Virus record (IMG/VR): IMGVR_UViG_3300002223_000028
Location: 1 to 24,382 of that record
Origin: a virus
Strand: one strand, 5' to 3'
Length of the DNA: 24,382 nucleotides
Position numbers and translations under genes: made by a program. The notes beneath the pieces are model-generated. The model had not been told where the DNA came from. It saw only the letters and a program-made list of their open reading frames with translations, and made no database searches. Within the stretch, counting starts at the first letter, position 1. Each line of letters starts with the position of its first letter. Positions 1-8,002 of the stretch are shown here, one piece after another.

Positions 1-299
1 TCAGGATAACCGTCAATCTTTTTACACTCATAATAAAGCCAATCCCCGTCAAAATCTTTTGATATTTTTTCTTTAAGTTCTAAATACTGCTTAATGCCAG
101 ATAAAGAATGACCGACACAAGACGGAATGTTCCCCTGATTGCTAATCGTTGAATCAAATGGAGCGGGACAAACTTCGGGATATCTTTGAATGATAGGACT
201 AACGCTTGATAAGGCGTAATCCCTATCATCTTTTGGCGAAGGTATTAAATCTCCTTTAAACCCCTCTGGTACACTAATTTTCTTTTTGAATAAAAACAT
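1..299 (-). CDS. papain-like C1 family cysteine peptidase, N-terminal part (runs off window)
   Basis: Translating the minus strand from the ATG at 299 gives 99 open codons that continue past the left edge. The segment LIPSPKDDRDY followed by a proline-rich stretch and ISNQGNIPSCVGHS matches the start of the mature domain of papain-family (C1A) peptidases. Q55 would be the oxyanion-hole glutamine and C61 the nucleophile (papain pattern NQGxCGSCWAFS). The catalytic His and Asn lie outside the window. There is no signal peptide and no long propeptide, only about 45 residues before the active-site motif. No good Shine-Dalgarno precedes the ATG; the leader is AT-rich and follows the structured element at 328-441. 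It is the last gene seen in the operon, after an XhlA-like membrane gene, so a role in lysis or virion-protein processing is possible. The family call rests on the motif alone. Confidence 0.72.
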   Translation of the reverse strand, partial: MFLFKKKISVPEGFKGDLIPSPKDDRDYALSSVSPIIQRYPEVCPAPFDSTISNQGNIPSCVGHSLSGIKQYLELKEKISKDFDGDWLYYECKKIDGYP

Positions 300-314
300 A
301 AATCTATGTATTTT
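286..314 (+). promoter_or_regulatory. possible sigma70-like promoter facing the plus strand
   Basis: TTGAAT at 286-291 and TATTTT at 309-314 are separated by exactly 17 bases, each matching 4 of 6 consensus positions. Transcription would begin near 321, just ahead of the structured element, and end at the terminator at 413-448. The region is AT-rich, so such a match can arise by chance, and it overlaps the start of the peptidase gene on the other strand. Confidence 0.22.
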
Positions 315-327
315 TCTTAAAATCTAT

Positions 328-441
328 GCGACCTTTCCCTCTCTACTGGATAGCTTACCCGCATCTCTAACCCCTTCAGGAAGAGATGTTTCCGACTACC
401 CAGTAGGAAGGGGGGAAGCCAGGTTAGATCGCTGGCTTCCC
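328..441. ncRNA. highly structured RNA element of unknown class
   Basis: This stretch has no ORF but dense self-complementarity. P1 is a perfect 10-bp stem, 413-422 with 432-441, with a 9-base loop. P2 pairs 343-353 with 396-406; on the minus strand it is an unbroken 11-bp helix with one G-U. It extends outward through 338-341 with 408-411. P3 pairs 362-368 with 382-388 (7 bp) and is capped by a short stem. The P1 loop (426-431) can pair with 329-334, closing the element as a pseudoknot; this works on the minus strand through a G-U pair but has a C-A mismatch on the plus strand. Wobble positions slightly favour a minus-strand RNA, which would be the leader of the C1 peptidase gene. The T-run after P1 favours a plus-strand RNA of about 120 nt. 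I recognise no known family. Confidence 0.55.
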
Positions 442-448
442 TTCTTTT
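413..448 (+). terminator. intrinsic terminator oriented to the plus strand
   Basis: A perfect 10-bp GC-rich stem (GGGAAGCCAG with CTGGCTTCCC) is followed at 442-448 by TTCTTTT on the plus strand. On the minus strand the bases after the stem are C-rich, so it would not be a standard terminator for the operon. The T-run overlaps the stop codon of the zinc-ribbon gene (447-449). Confidence 0.55.
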
Positions 449-650
449 AAAACAGGAGGCCGTCGTCACGGAAAAGTGGAGGGATTTCTTGAAAATTCTT
501 TTGCTCTATGGTGGCGTACACCTCCTTCACCTCGTATTCCCGTTTGCAGGACAGGCATCTAACAATTGGAGCTTTGCTCACTTCGTGGTTAGCCACCTTA
601 ATCAGTTTCCTGTCGCAAACGGGGCAAAAAATCTCTACATTTAATAACAC
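447..650 (-). CDS. small zinc-ribbon protein
   Basis: The product has two Cys-x2-Cys knuckles, CPVC at residues 9-12 and CLSC at 32-35, typical of a zinc ribbon, and an acidic and aromatic C-terminus ending DDGLLF. I place the start at the GTG at 650-648 (67 aa) because AAGGAGG lies 8 bases upstream (659-665), the best ribosome binding site noticed in the window. An ATG at 686 in the same frame would give 79 aa and overlap the preceding gene by 8 bases. The 3' end abuts the terminator hairpin. Phage zinc ribbons of this size are often regulators or partners of larger proteins, but nothing here fixes a target. Confidence 0.68.
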   Translation of the reverse strand: MLLNVEIFCPVCDRKLIKVANHEVSKAPIVRCLSCKREYEVKEVYATIEQKNFQEIPPLFRDDGLLF

Positions 651-658
651 GACCCTCG

Positions 659-665
659 CCTCCTT
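659..665 (-). promoter_or_regulatory. strong Shine-Dalgarno site (AAGGAGG) setting the GTG start at 650
   Basis: The minus strand reads AAGGAGG at 665-659, with 8 bases to the GTG at 650. It lies inside the reading frame of the longer ATG-started alternative, which argues against that longer form. Confidence 0.6.
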
Positions 666-678
666 CCGATAAAATGTG

Positions 679-921
679 CTATACAAATATCTTTAAAATA
701 ATCTGGGTTATCACCAGAACAACCAATCCGACCAATAAACGATTATTTAAACTATCCACTTTTTTACTGAATCTTTTTTCCATTTCCTCTATCTTGGTAG
801 GTAAATGATTGCTAACCTGATTGTCAATTTTAATAATCCATTCTTTCATATTTCTATAATTTGCCTCTAATGAGGTAACTCTTTGATATAATTCTTTGTG
901 ATTTCCGTTTTGTTCTTTCAT
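679..921 (-). CDS. XhlA-like coiled-coil protein with C-terminal membrane anchor
   Basis: The 80-aa product begins MKEQNGNHKEL. It has a heptad-like helical stretch over residues 8-60 and one hydrophobic segment at about 61-79 (LLVGLVVLVITQIILKIFV) reaching the C-terminus. This layout, a soluble coiled coil plus one C-terminal transmembrane helix, is that of XhlA/haemolysin-type phage lysis accessory proteins. The ATG at 921 shares a base with the TAA of the tail-fibre gene (TAATG), which supports coupling. An ATG at 939 would add six residues and a longer overlap. A role in lysis beside an unseen endolysin, or in membrane contact of the tail, is inferred from architecture and position only. 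Confidence 0.6.
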   Translation of the reverse strand: MKEQNGNHKELYQRVTSLEANYRNMKEWIIKIDNQVSNHLPTKIEEMEKRFSKKVDSLNNRLLVGLVVLVITQIILKIFV

Positions 922-3900
922 TAGCTTGAATACTCCCAAACTATAATTATTCCGTCCGACCCCGCTCCGCCAGTCCTGTCTACAGTGCTATCCGCCCAAG
1001 CTCCGCCTCCTCCTGCTCCATAACCCGTGCCAGCGGTTCCATTGCCAACAGTCGCTCTTGAGTTTCCTCCACCCTGTCCTTGATACCCAGAAGCTCCAAA
1101 TCCCGTTACTGCGATAGTGCCCGAAACCCTATGACCGAATCCGCCTGCATTTCCTCTGCTGTTTAGGTCTCCATTGGTTGATACCGCTCCGCCATTTCCT
1201 CCTAAAACAGGGACAGCCGAAGTTCCAAGAGCTAAAGTAGCTCCGCCAACTCCGCCACCACAGGTAACAGTCGTTCCTCCTACTGTGAAAGTCGTGTTAT
1301 CGCCCGTACTGCCCCCATTCGCTCCCACTCCTCCAGCACCGCCAGCTCCAATCGCTACGGTATAGCCAGTGGAAGCCGTAACGGTAAATATCTTTTCTGC
1401 ATAAGAACCGCCTCCGCCTCCTCCGCCAATAGATATATTTCCAGCACTCGCATCTGCTCCACCGCCTCCACCGCCAGCTCCTATCATTTGGACGAAAATT
1501 CTGGTTACGCCTGCCGGACTGGTATAAGTTGTCGTTCCCTGCGTCAGTATCTGGCGAGACACCATCCTTCCTGATATTCCGCTAACAGTAGAATTAAATG
1601 TCGCTGCTCCATCAAACTGTGCCGCTCCGTCTATTTCCAAAGTTCCCAAAGCGTAGACATTGCCGACAGCGGATACCGAGAATTGCGGAGTGGTTGCTAC
1701 TTTGAAATTGATAAAGTTTCCGCTCAAAATTGCTCCGCCAGGACCGCCTACAGATACATCCACATCGAATAAATTAAACGCCAATGTGTTTGTTCCCGAC
1801 CCGCCTGCGGTATAAGTCAAATCCATATCTATCCAACTCCAAGTAGAAGTTGTGGTATTCGGGCCAGTTACTCCCGACAAATTAAGATTCACATCTATAT
1901 TATGAACAACGCTGGTATAAGTATTTCCGTTAGCGTAAACGATATTCTCATCATAAAGAAAAGGATTTATTGTTCCTCCGCCAGTGGGAATATCTATATC
2001 AAAGAAAAATATGTCGTTAGAAACATCATTGGCGTCAAAAGTAATTTTATCCAAGTCCATTACGATAGACCTGCCATTGGTGTAAATATCATCTAAAGTA
2101 GCATTCACGCTTAACACAGGAGTAGCATTTATAGTAAGTCCTGTCCCTATGTCCATAAACACAACTGCTCCTGCCGAGTCATCCCACATCATAATCTGGT
2201 CGTCATCAGGATCAGACAATGATGCTCCTGTCCCTCCATCTGCTAAAGACACATCTGTGCCACCTGCACGATAAATAGCATTACCCTCAATAGTTAAATC
2301 ACCAGCTCCACTTCTGGCCAAGGTAGTGTCAGTAGCGTGTCCGATATTTAATGCAGTGAATTGCGGAGAAGCATCTGTGGTAAGGTCTTGATTAACTAAT
2401 GAAGCGGATTCTACCGTTAAATCACCGCTTAGAGTGATAGTCCTGTCTGCGTCTCCTGGAACTAAAGTTAAAGTCCTTGTTGCGGTTAAATCAGAAGTAG
2501 TTGTTATTGTTAAATAGTGAGAAGCGTTAGAATCCTCTATAAGCAAATCCTCCGCTTGAAGATTACCTGCCAGAGTCAAAGTATCTGTTGCGTCATTATA
2601 AGTCATTCCTGCATCTCCTGCTGGATTATTAGCTCCGTCAAAGTATAAAACTTGGGTGTCTGTTCCGATAATAGAACCAGAACCAGCTGTAATCTGCCTA
2701 TAAACCAATACACTTCCCGCTTTTACAGTGGCTGTAACTCCATTGGTTTCAGGTCTAAATCTTAAAATAAATGTTCCCGAAGTAGCTCCATTTCTTAATA
2801 TGCCTTTAACTTGAGCAAAAGTATCAACATTAGCTGTGTCTATAGAAGCGCTATTAACCCCCGAATTATACGCTCTTGCCGAACCACTCGTTATTGCCGT
2901 TAATGATGTTGGAATAAACCTTTGTAAAACACTTGTGGTAAATCCAGCAGGGCCATTCACAGCAAATGCTATGCCCGAAGCCCCTGTTGAAGAACGAAAG
3001 ATAATATTAAACTCAAAGGTGTAATCAGTATTAGCCGCTGCGGCAAAAGAAAGTCCAGTTGCGTCAGCCAAAGTATTCACAGTTCTTGTTACATCAGAAC
3101 CAAGCACCACCATCACCTCTCCTGCCGTTCCGCTTCCTCCTCCTCCTGTGGCGGATATTGTAGTCCCAGACATAGCAAGACCTGTTCCGATAGTTATCTC
3201 TTGCCAATCACCTGCTCCAGAATCGCCTCGCCCTAAAAGTTTAGAAGCAGAACCAGAGGCGGTTAAGTTCGCATAAGGCAAATCGCCCGTTACTCCATTA
3301 GCCAGATTGACTTGTGCCCAAGCGGGATTATTACTTGCTCCTGTGTTAGATAAATATCTTGTAGCGGTCGCATCTTTGACAAGTAAAGCCAAAGCATCCG
3401 TTCCAGAACCATAAATCAAATCCCCTTGAACTAAAGCTCCTATGCCAGTTATGGCGGTAGAGTCCACTTTACTGGCGGTGGTTATAGTAGAAAGTTTAGA
3501 GTCGGCTATTGAACCTGCCAGCATAGCATTGGTTATACCAAGAGCTTTTACCTGTAAATTACCAGAGCCATCAAGTCCTATAGAACTATCATCTATGTTC
3601 ACGCCTACTTCATTTCCTGTTATTTCTAATCCGCCATTAGCCAATAAATCTAATCTAAAATCAGCTCCAAACAATTCCACTCCGCCAGAAGCGGTATAAG
3701 CAGTTAATGCTCCTAATTGGTCAAATACTATGGCAGTTGTTCCAACGGTAATCGTTCCCGCCGTAGTCATACTAAACAGCTTATTTCCGTTAACTGTTCC
3801 TGCCAAAACATTAAAGAATGTTCCTGTTATTATTTCAGCAGAGGTATCATATCTTGTAGTTCTGGTTAAGATATAAGGTAATCCTGCGTCTCCCACTTGG

Positions 3901-5909
3901 GTTAAAGTATATTCTCCGTTATTAGCTCCTGTAACTTCATCTTGAATCAAGTATTCATTATCAACAGCGGCGGCTACTCCATCTATTGTGCCAATAGAAC
4001 CATTAGCGTTTCCTGTTAAAGTGGCTCCTACACCAGACGCTCCATTATCATAGGTGTTAGCGGCTAAAGCAGCAGTAGTGGCGGCATTAACAGCACCTAC
4101 GAATCTTTGTCCTGTTCCCACCAAATTATCTACATATAATTTTCTTACCGCTTGATTATCTGCTGTGGGATTAGAACCTGGTAAAACAGGTATAGAACCG
4201 AATGTTTTAATTCCGTTAACTGTTTGGTCGCCTGTTAGATTAACAGTGTTTTCAGATAAGGCGATAGTTCCCGCTTGATTAGGTAAAGTAAAGATTCTCT
4301 CAGCTGTTAAGTTGTCAAAATTTAGAATTCCAGTGCCAACAGTATTTCCCATTGGCTGAAAGATAAATCTGCCGTGTATTCCTGAACCAGTAGCCAGTCC
4401 TACCGTAAGTTGGAAATCGCCACCATCACTATTACCTGCTTGGGCAGAACCCGCTTCAAGCTGTAGACCTCCTCCTGCTCCACTTGTAGCTCCCCCTTGT
4501 CCAGCACCTAAAGTTACACCTCCACCAACACCAGTAGCACCAGCAGTTCCGCCAAAAACAGAAAGAGAACCTCCTCCTCCTGTTCCAAAACCATTGCCCG
4601 TCTGAATAGTTAAGTTAGCTCCAGCACTATTACCTGATGTGGCAGAACCAGAAGTAATAGCAATAGCTGTGGGAGAAGCGGCATCGTTTGTAATCATAGA
4701 TGGCGTTATTATTCCACCTACAATACTCAAGACATTTGTTGTTTCATTATAAGTAAAGCCAGCATCTCCAGCAGGAGAACTACCAGCCATATAAAGAACT
4801 TGAGTATCAGAACCTATGGCTGGTAAATCAGCAGTAACTAAAGCCCTACCTGTATATTTAGAACCATCTGCTATAAAAACGTATCTATCAATATAAAATA
4901 AAGAGTCATCTACATCGTTTAAGGCGGGTAAAGTAGTGGCTCCACCTCCGCCACCAGCTCCTAATTGAGTTTCATTACCTGCGTCAGAAAGAAAGAAAAG
5001 AGCTGATTCGCCAAAGCCATCGTCTTTAACATAAGTATCACCTTTATTGGCGGCGGGAGTGGAAGGAGTAGAGATTTCTGTTTGCTCAATATATCCAGCT
5101 CCCATATCAAGATTATCTCCTGCTGTTTGGGGTGAGATAGTCGTACCTGTTCTGTTCCAAATAGATTCTGATGTTATTAACCCTTTAACCTCATCTATTT
5201 GACTCTGTAATCTTATGCTCGCCTCGCCAAAAGAGGTTATTATACCCCAATTAGGATTACTCTCTATTTCTTCAAATAACTCATCTTTTAATCCTTGTAA
5301 TTTAGAAGTATTTTTTAGTTCAACAACATTTAAGTTTTCTATTTTCTCTAATAAATCAACTCCATTCTTTTGTATTTCTAATATGTCTTGTTCTAATTCA
5401 TTAACTTTGTCAGAAATATCTTCTGGAATTTTTGGTATTTCGCTTTTGGTTATCTTTCTTATTTCTTTTTCTGATAAATGTGGTGCTTTTTTATGGTGTT
5501 CTTCCACTTTTTTATAGGCAATAGTTTCTGCAATCTTGGCAATATCTGGCGTTTCTTTTACTTCTTCATAAGAAATAGTTTTATCTTCTTCCACCCTTAA
5601 TTTTTCCGTCAATACTTCCAATTCTGCTCTAAATTCAGATAGCATTTCTTCCACTTGTTCTCTTGGTATTAAAACAGATGGTCTTTGACTTTCCTTGATT
5701 TTAGTTTCTTTGACCAGTTTTCCTGCTTCTTGATAATCCGTCAAAGTAAATCCTTTTTCTTCTAATATCTTTATCTTCAAAGCTAAAACCAATTCCTCAA
5801 ATTCTTGTGAAGTAATATCTATTCCTTCTTCTAATGCTTCTTTTTCTGCTTGTTTAATAAGCTGGTTAAGAAGTTTTTTAAGTTTTAGGTATTGTTGTTT
5901 TGAAATCAT
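921..5909 (-). CDS. giant modular tail fibre with polyglycine adhesin tip
   Basis: This is the largest gene (about 1662 aa from the ATG at 5909; a TTG nine bases upstream is in frame but less likely). Residues 1-230 are charged and alpha-helical, probably a coiled coil attaching the fibre to the virion. The rest is Gly/Thr/Ser/Ala-rich beta structure. Around 558-600 it has TGDQTVNGIKTFGS...AVRKLYVDN, a common trimeric tail-fibre element. Around 933-1076 lies a compact beta-sandwich-like block. A motif beginning GTDTQVLY occurs near 368 and again near 1083. Residues from about 1454 form a glycine-rich C-terminal domain with runs of six or seven glycines, ending GIIIVWEYSS. It resembles the polyglycine-helix adhesin tips of some tail fibres, so this is probably the receptor-binding end. 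The ATG overlaps the preceding stop (ATGA). Confidence 0.85.
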   Translation of the reverse strand: MISKQQYLKLKKLLNQLIKQAEKEALEEGIDITSQEFEELVLALKIKILEEKGFTLTDYQEAGKLVKETKIKESQRPSVLIPREQVEEMLSEFRAELEVLTEKLRVEEDKTISYEEVKETPDIAKIAETIAYKKVEEHHKKAPHLSEKEIRKITKSEIPKIPEDISDKVNELEQDILEIQKNGVDLLEKIENLNVVELKNTSKLQGLKDELFEEIESNPNWGIITSFGEASIRLQSQIDEVKGLITSESIWNRTGTTISPQTAGDNLDMGAGYIEQTEISTPSTPAANKGDTYVKDDGFGESALFFLSDAGNETQLGAGGGGGATTLPALNDVDDSLFYIDRYVFIADGSKYTGRALVTADLPAIGSDTQVLYMAGSSPAGDAGFTYNETTNVLSIVGGIITPSMITNDAASPTAIAITSGSATSGNSAGANLTIQTGNGFGTGGGGSLSVFGGTAGATGVGGGVTLGAGQGGATSGAGGGLQLEAGSAQAGNSDGGDFQLTVGLATGSGIHGRFIFQPMGNTVGTGILNFDNLTAERIFTLPNQAGTIALSENTVNLTGDQTVNGIKTFGSIPVLPGSNPTADNQAVRKLYVDNLVGTGQRFVGAVNAATTAALAANTYDNGASGVGATLTGNANGSIGTIDGVAAAVDNEYLIQDEVTGANNGEYTLTQVGDAGLPYILTRTTRYDTSAEIITGTFFNVLAGTVNGNKLFSMTTAGTITVGTTAIVFDQLGALTAYTASGGVELFGADFRLDLLANGGLEITGNEVGVNIDDSSIGLDGSGNLQVKALGITNAMLAGSIADSKLSTITTASKVDSTAITGIGALVQGDLIYGSGTDALALLVKDATATRYLSNTGASNNPAWAQVNLANGVTGDLPYANLTASGSASKLLGRGDSGAGDWQEITIGTGLAMSGTTISATGGGGSGTAGEVMVVLGSDVTRTVNTLADATGLSFAAAANTDYTFEFNIIFRSSTGASGIAFAVNGPAGFTTSVLQRFIPTSLTAITSGSARAYNSGVNSASIDTANVDTFAQVKGILRNGATSGTFILRFRPETNGVTATVKAGSVLVYRQITAGSGSIIGTDTQVLYFDGANNPAGDAGMTYNDATDTLTLAGNLQAEDLLIEDSNASHYLTITTTSDLTATRTLTLVPGDADRTITLSGDLTVESASLVNQDLTTDASPQFTALNIGHATDTTLARSGAGDLTIEGNAIYRAGGTDVSLADGGTGASLSDPDDDQIMMWDDSAGAVVFMDIGTGLTINATPVLSVNATLDDIYTNGRSIVMDLDKITFDANDVSNDIFFFDIDIPTGGGTINPFLYDENIVYANGNTYTSVVHNIDVNLNLSGVTGPNTTTSTWSWIDMDLTYTAGGSGTNTLAFNLFDVDVSVGGPGGAILSGNFINFKVATTPQFSVSAVGNVYALGTLEIDGAAQFDGAATFNSTVSGISGRMVSRQILTQGTTTYTSPAGVTRIFVQMIGAGGGGGGADASAGNISIGGGGGGGSYAEKIFTVTASTGYTVAIGAGGAGGVGANGGSTGDNTTFTVGGTTVTCGGGVGGATLALGTSAVPVLGGNGGAVSTNGDLNSRGNAGGFGHRVSGTIAVTGFGASGYQGQGGGNSRATVGNGTAGTGYGAGGGGAWADSTVDRTGGAGSDGIIIVWEYSS
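2576..2670 (-). repeat. tail-fibre internal repeat, copy 2
   Basis: It encodes GTDTQVLYFDGANNPAGDAG and then MTYNDATDTLTLAG. It is clearly related at protein level, and partly at DNA level, to the copy at 4725-4815 in the same gene. Confidence 0.6.
4725..4815 (-). repeat. tail-fibre internal repeat, copy 1
   Basis: It encodes GSDTQVLYMAGSSPAGDAG and then FTYNETTNVLSIVGG, the same module as at 2576-2670. The pattern (Q)VLYxxGxxPAGDAGxTYN is conserved, suggesting a duplicated structural unit of the fibre. Confidence 0.6.
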
Positions 5910-6037
5910 AATTCGCAATTATTATCATAAACATAATCATATCCACAAATTTGAACTGGAGAATTAACATAATAAGAAACTGAAAATATAATTAAAAATA
6001 ATATTCCCCAAGTTAGTGTTGTTTCTAAAATTCTCAT
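5906..6037 (-). CDS. 43-aa single-pass membrane protein
   Basis: The small ORF starts with an ATG overlapping the TGA of the 655-aa gene and ends with a TGA overlapping the ATG of the tail-fibre gene, both as ATGA. It exactly fills the gap. Residues 9-25 (TWGILFLIIFSVSYYVN region) form one hydrophobic helix after a short N-terminus. The C-terminal tail is short, with two cysteines and several tyrosines and acidic residues (ICGYDYVYDNNCEL). Perfect coupling on both sides is the main support. I do not recognise the family; a holin-like or virion membrane role is possible but not shown. Confidence 0.6.
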   Translation of the reverse strand: MRILETTLTWGILFLIIFSVSYYVNSPVQICGYDYVYDNNCEL

Positions 6038-8001
6038 AATGATAAATATTTACCAGTTTTCTTTTTATCTTGTTGATATGTTTGCACTCCTATGCCAAAA
6101 GCTCCTAATGCAGAAAGCGGTAATAAATCTGGATTATATTTTGACATATCAATGGCATCTTGAATAACCATAGGAATAAATCGTTGAGCTACTTCATTTT
6201 GAATATTAACTGGTTGCCCAATAAAATCTTGTCCCTTTAATAAAGTTGTAATAAAAGAAAATATAGGTGCTTCCTTTGCTTCTATTTGACGAGTTAATAT
6301 ATCTAATCTTGTTAAGGGTTTATATCCTTCTCCTAAAGTAATTTCTTTGCCAGTAGTAGAACTTACATATTTCCCACTTATAAGTTGTGATGCACTTCTG
6401 ATATATTGTTGAAATCCAGCACCAACATCAATTCTTGTTGGTCCTATTTTTATTTTTGCAAAATCAGAACTATTAGAATCTTCTCCGACTTTTGCTCCTG
6501 CTAATTTAGCTGTTGCCAAGATCCCACCAACCAACCCAGTAAAAGCTAATAAAGACTTGAATGCTTGTTTCCTTACAAATGGAGGTTGTTGAACATAATA
6601 AATAGGATTCATCAAGTTTAAACGAGAGGTTGCTAACTTCGGAGAAAAGAAAAAACTATTCAAAACGATAGACGACCTCTCTAGTGCCTTTGGCAATTTT
6701 CCTCTACCAGTAGCATTGTTAACAAACTCTGCTATGCTTTTTGTTAAATCTCTATTTTCCATTGGATTCAATCCAGCCTTATCTGCGTTCTTAACCATAG
6801 ATTGGAAAATATCCATTCTAAATTTATTGGCGAATCCAGTATAAGCCCTTCCACTTGCTCTCACTACTTTTCCTATTGCGGGTATTCTTTCGGCTAAATT
6901 TGATTGGAATTGTTCTTCTCTTTGAGATAAACTCATTCCCAAATCCGTGAAAGAAAGACCACTCTCCTTCGCCAAGTCAAACAAAGGATTCTTTTTAATA
7001 ACATCCTGATTTATTTGATATATTTTTTCGCTGCTTAAATTAGAAAATTGTTGTCTAAAAGAACTTATAAATTCTTTTGGAAAAGAAGGTGCGGCAAACC
7101 AACCTTGTCTACCGCCAAAAGAAAGGTCAGTAGACGACATAATAGAACGAGGAACATTCGCTAATTCAATTCCTAAATCTTTAATCTTTTGCAACAATGG
7201 TCTTTTTTCTAAAAGAGTTTGAGTAAATTCTTTTGGAAATACCTTATTTAATAAATCTAATTCTCCTTTTGTTGGAATTGTTCCACCTGTTTCTCCGAAT
7301 AATTTAGATAATCCAGTTCGTGCAGAAAATGTTTCTAAGTAAGAAAGTCTAGGACTGCTAGTTATTTCATCAAATAAATTATCTACATTTTCTTGGTTAA
7401 TTTTTCCCTTTAATGATTCAAATTGAACCTTAGGTAAATCTCCTTTTAGTTTAGATAATTCAGCAAAAAACCCTGCCTGTCCTTTGGTTTGTTGTCCTAT
7501 CCCTTTTGCTGCTGCAAATCTTTTTGCTCTCTCTGCTGTGTATAATGTTTCTTGAGTTCCCCTTATGGGTTTTGTTTCTTTTAATGCTTGAATAACCTTT
7601 TCAACAGGGGTTAAGCTTTCTGTTATTTTTACTACATTTTTAACTGGTTTCTTAATTGGAGAAATAAATCCTATTGTAATATTAGCAACATCATCTAAAT
7701 GAGATTGAGCTAATTCTTTTAACCCAAGAGGACTTGGTTGTTTCTTAATATCATTCATTAAATAAAGATGGAATGCTTGTTGCTTAGTATCTTGAGAAAC
7801 TCCACTACTAGCCAATAATCTCTCCCTTTCTGTTGGAAGATTAGTATATTCACCAATAAAATCTTGTATCCCACTTGAAATTTTATCTATTGTTGCATCA
7901 AAAACATTTTTCTGTGGAGTTTGTCTTATAACTTGTCCTGAAAAATTAGAAGGATTATTTAATTTCAATTTCTCTAAATTTTGTAAAGATAGAATTGCCA
8001 T
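6034..8001 (-). CDS. 655-aa helical virion protein, internal/ejected-protein-like
   Basis: The protein is long and mostly helical, Lys-, Ser- and Phe-rich. Its only obvious hydrophobic stretch is about residues 480-500 (FTGLVGGILATAKLAGA region). I see no lytic transglycosylase signature and no convincing catalytic motif. Its position after the nozzle candidate and before the tail fibre matches that of large internal core proteins in T7-like phages. The middle part, with conserved-looking NSFFFSPKLATSRLNLMNP, also recalls C-terminal domains of large phage polyvalent proteins. The ATG follows the previous stop by one base (TAA-T-ATG). The role as an ejected or virion-core protein is inferred from size, composition and order. 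Confidence 0.6.
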   Translation of the reverse strand: MAILSLQNLEKLKLNNPSNFSGQVIRQTPQKNVFDATIDKISSGIQDFIGEYTNLPTERERLLASSGVSQDTKQQAFHLYLMNDIKKQPSPLGLKELAQSHLDDVANITIGFISPIKKPVKNVVKITESLTPVEKVIQALKETKPIRGTQETLYTAERAKRFAAAKGIGQQTKGQAGFFAELSKLKGDLPKVQFESLKGKINQENVDNLFDEITSSPRLSYLETFSARTGLSKLFGETGGTIPTKGELDLLNKVFPKEFTQTLLEKRPLLQKIKDLGIELANVPRSIMSSTDLSFGGRQGWFAAPSFPKEFISSFRQQFSNLSSEKIYQINQDVIKKNPLFDLAKESGLSFTDLGMSLSQREEQFQSNLAERIPAIGKVVRASGRAYTGFANKFRMDIFQSMVKNADKAGLNPMENRDLTKSIAEFVNNATGRGKLPKALERSSIVLNSFFFSPKLATSRLNLMNPIYYVQQPPFVRKQAFKSLLAFTGLVGGILATAKLAGAKVGEDSNSSDFAKIKIGPTRIDVGAGFQQYIRSASQLISGKYVSSTTGKEITLGEGYKPLTRLDILTRQIEAKEAPIFSFITTLLKGQDFIGQPVNIQNEVAQRFIPMVIQDAIDMSKYNPDLLPLSALGAFGIGVQTYQQDKKKTGKYLSL

Positions 8002-8002
8002 A

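Noticed and set aside
328-441. Hammerhead or HDV-like self-cleaving ribozyme
   Set aside because: GGAAAC resembles part of a hammerhead core, but CUGAUGA and the U-H cleavage context are missing, and the helix order does not fit HDV.
679-939. Programmed frameshift joining the tail fibre and the XhlA-like gene
   Set aside because: A TAATG stop-start junction with a proper new start explains the overlap; no slippery heptamer was seen.
1174-1365. Plus-strand proline-rich frame inside the fibre tip
   Set aside because: It is the complement of glycine-rich codons in the real gene; composition explains it entirely.
5215-5517. 100-codon plus-strand frame
   Set aside because: It lies antisense to the coiled-coil part of the fibre gene, has no ribosome site and is serine/phenylalanine-rich as expected of a shadow frame.
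5910-5918. TTG start adding three residues to the tail fibre
   Set aside because: The ATG at 5909 overlaps the preceding stop as ATGA, the usual junction in this operon.
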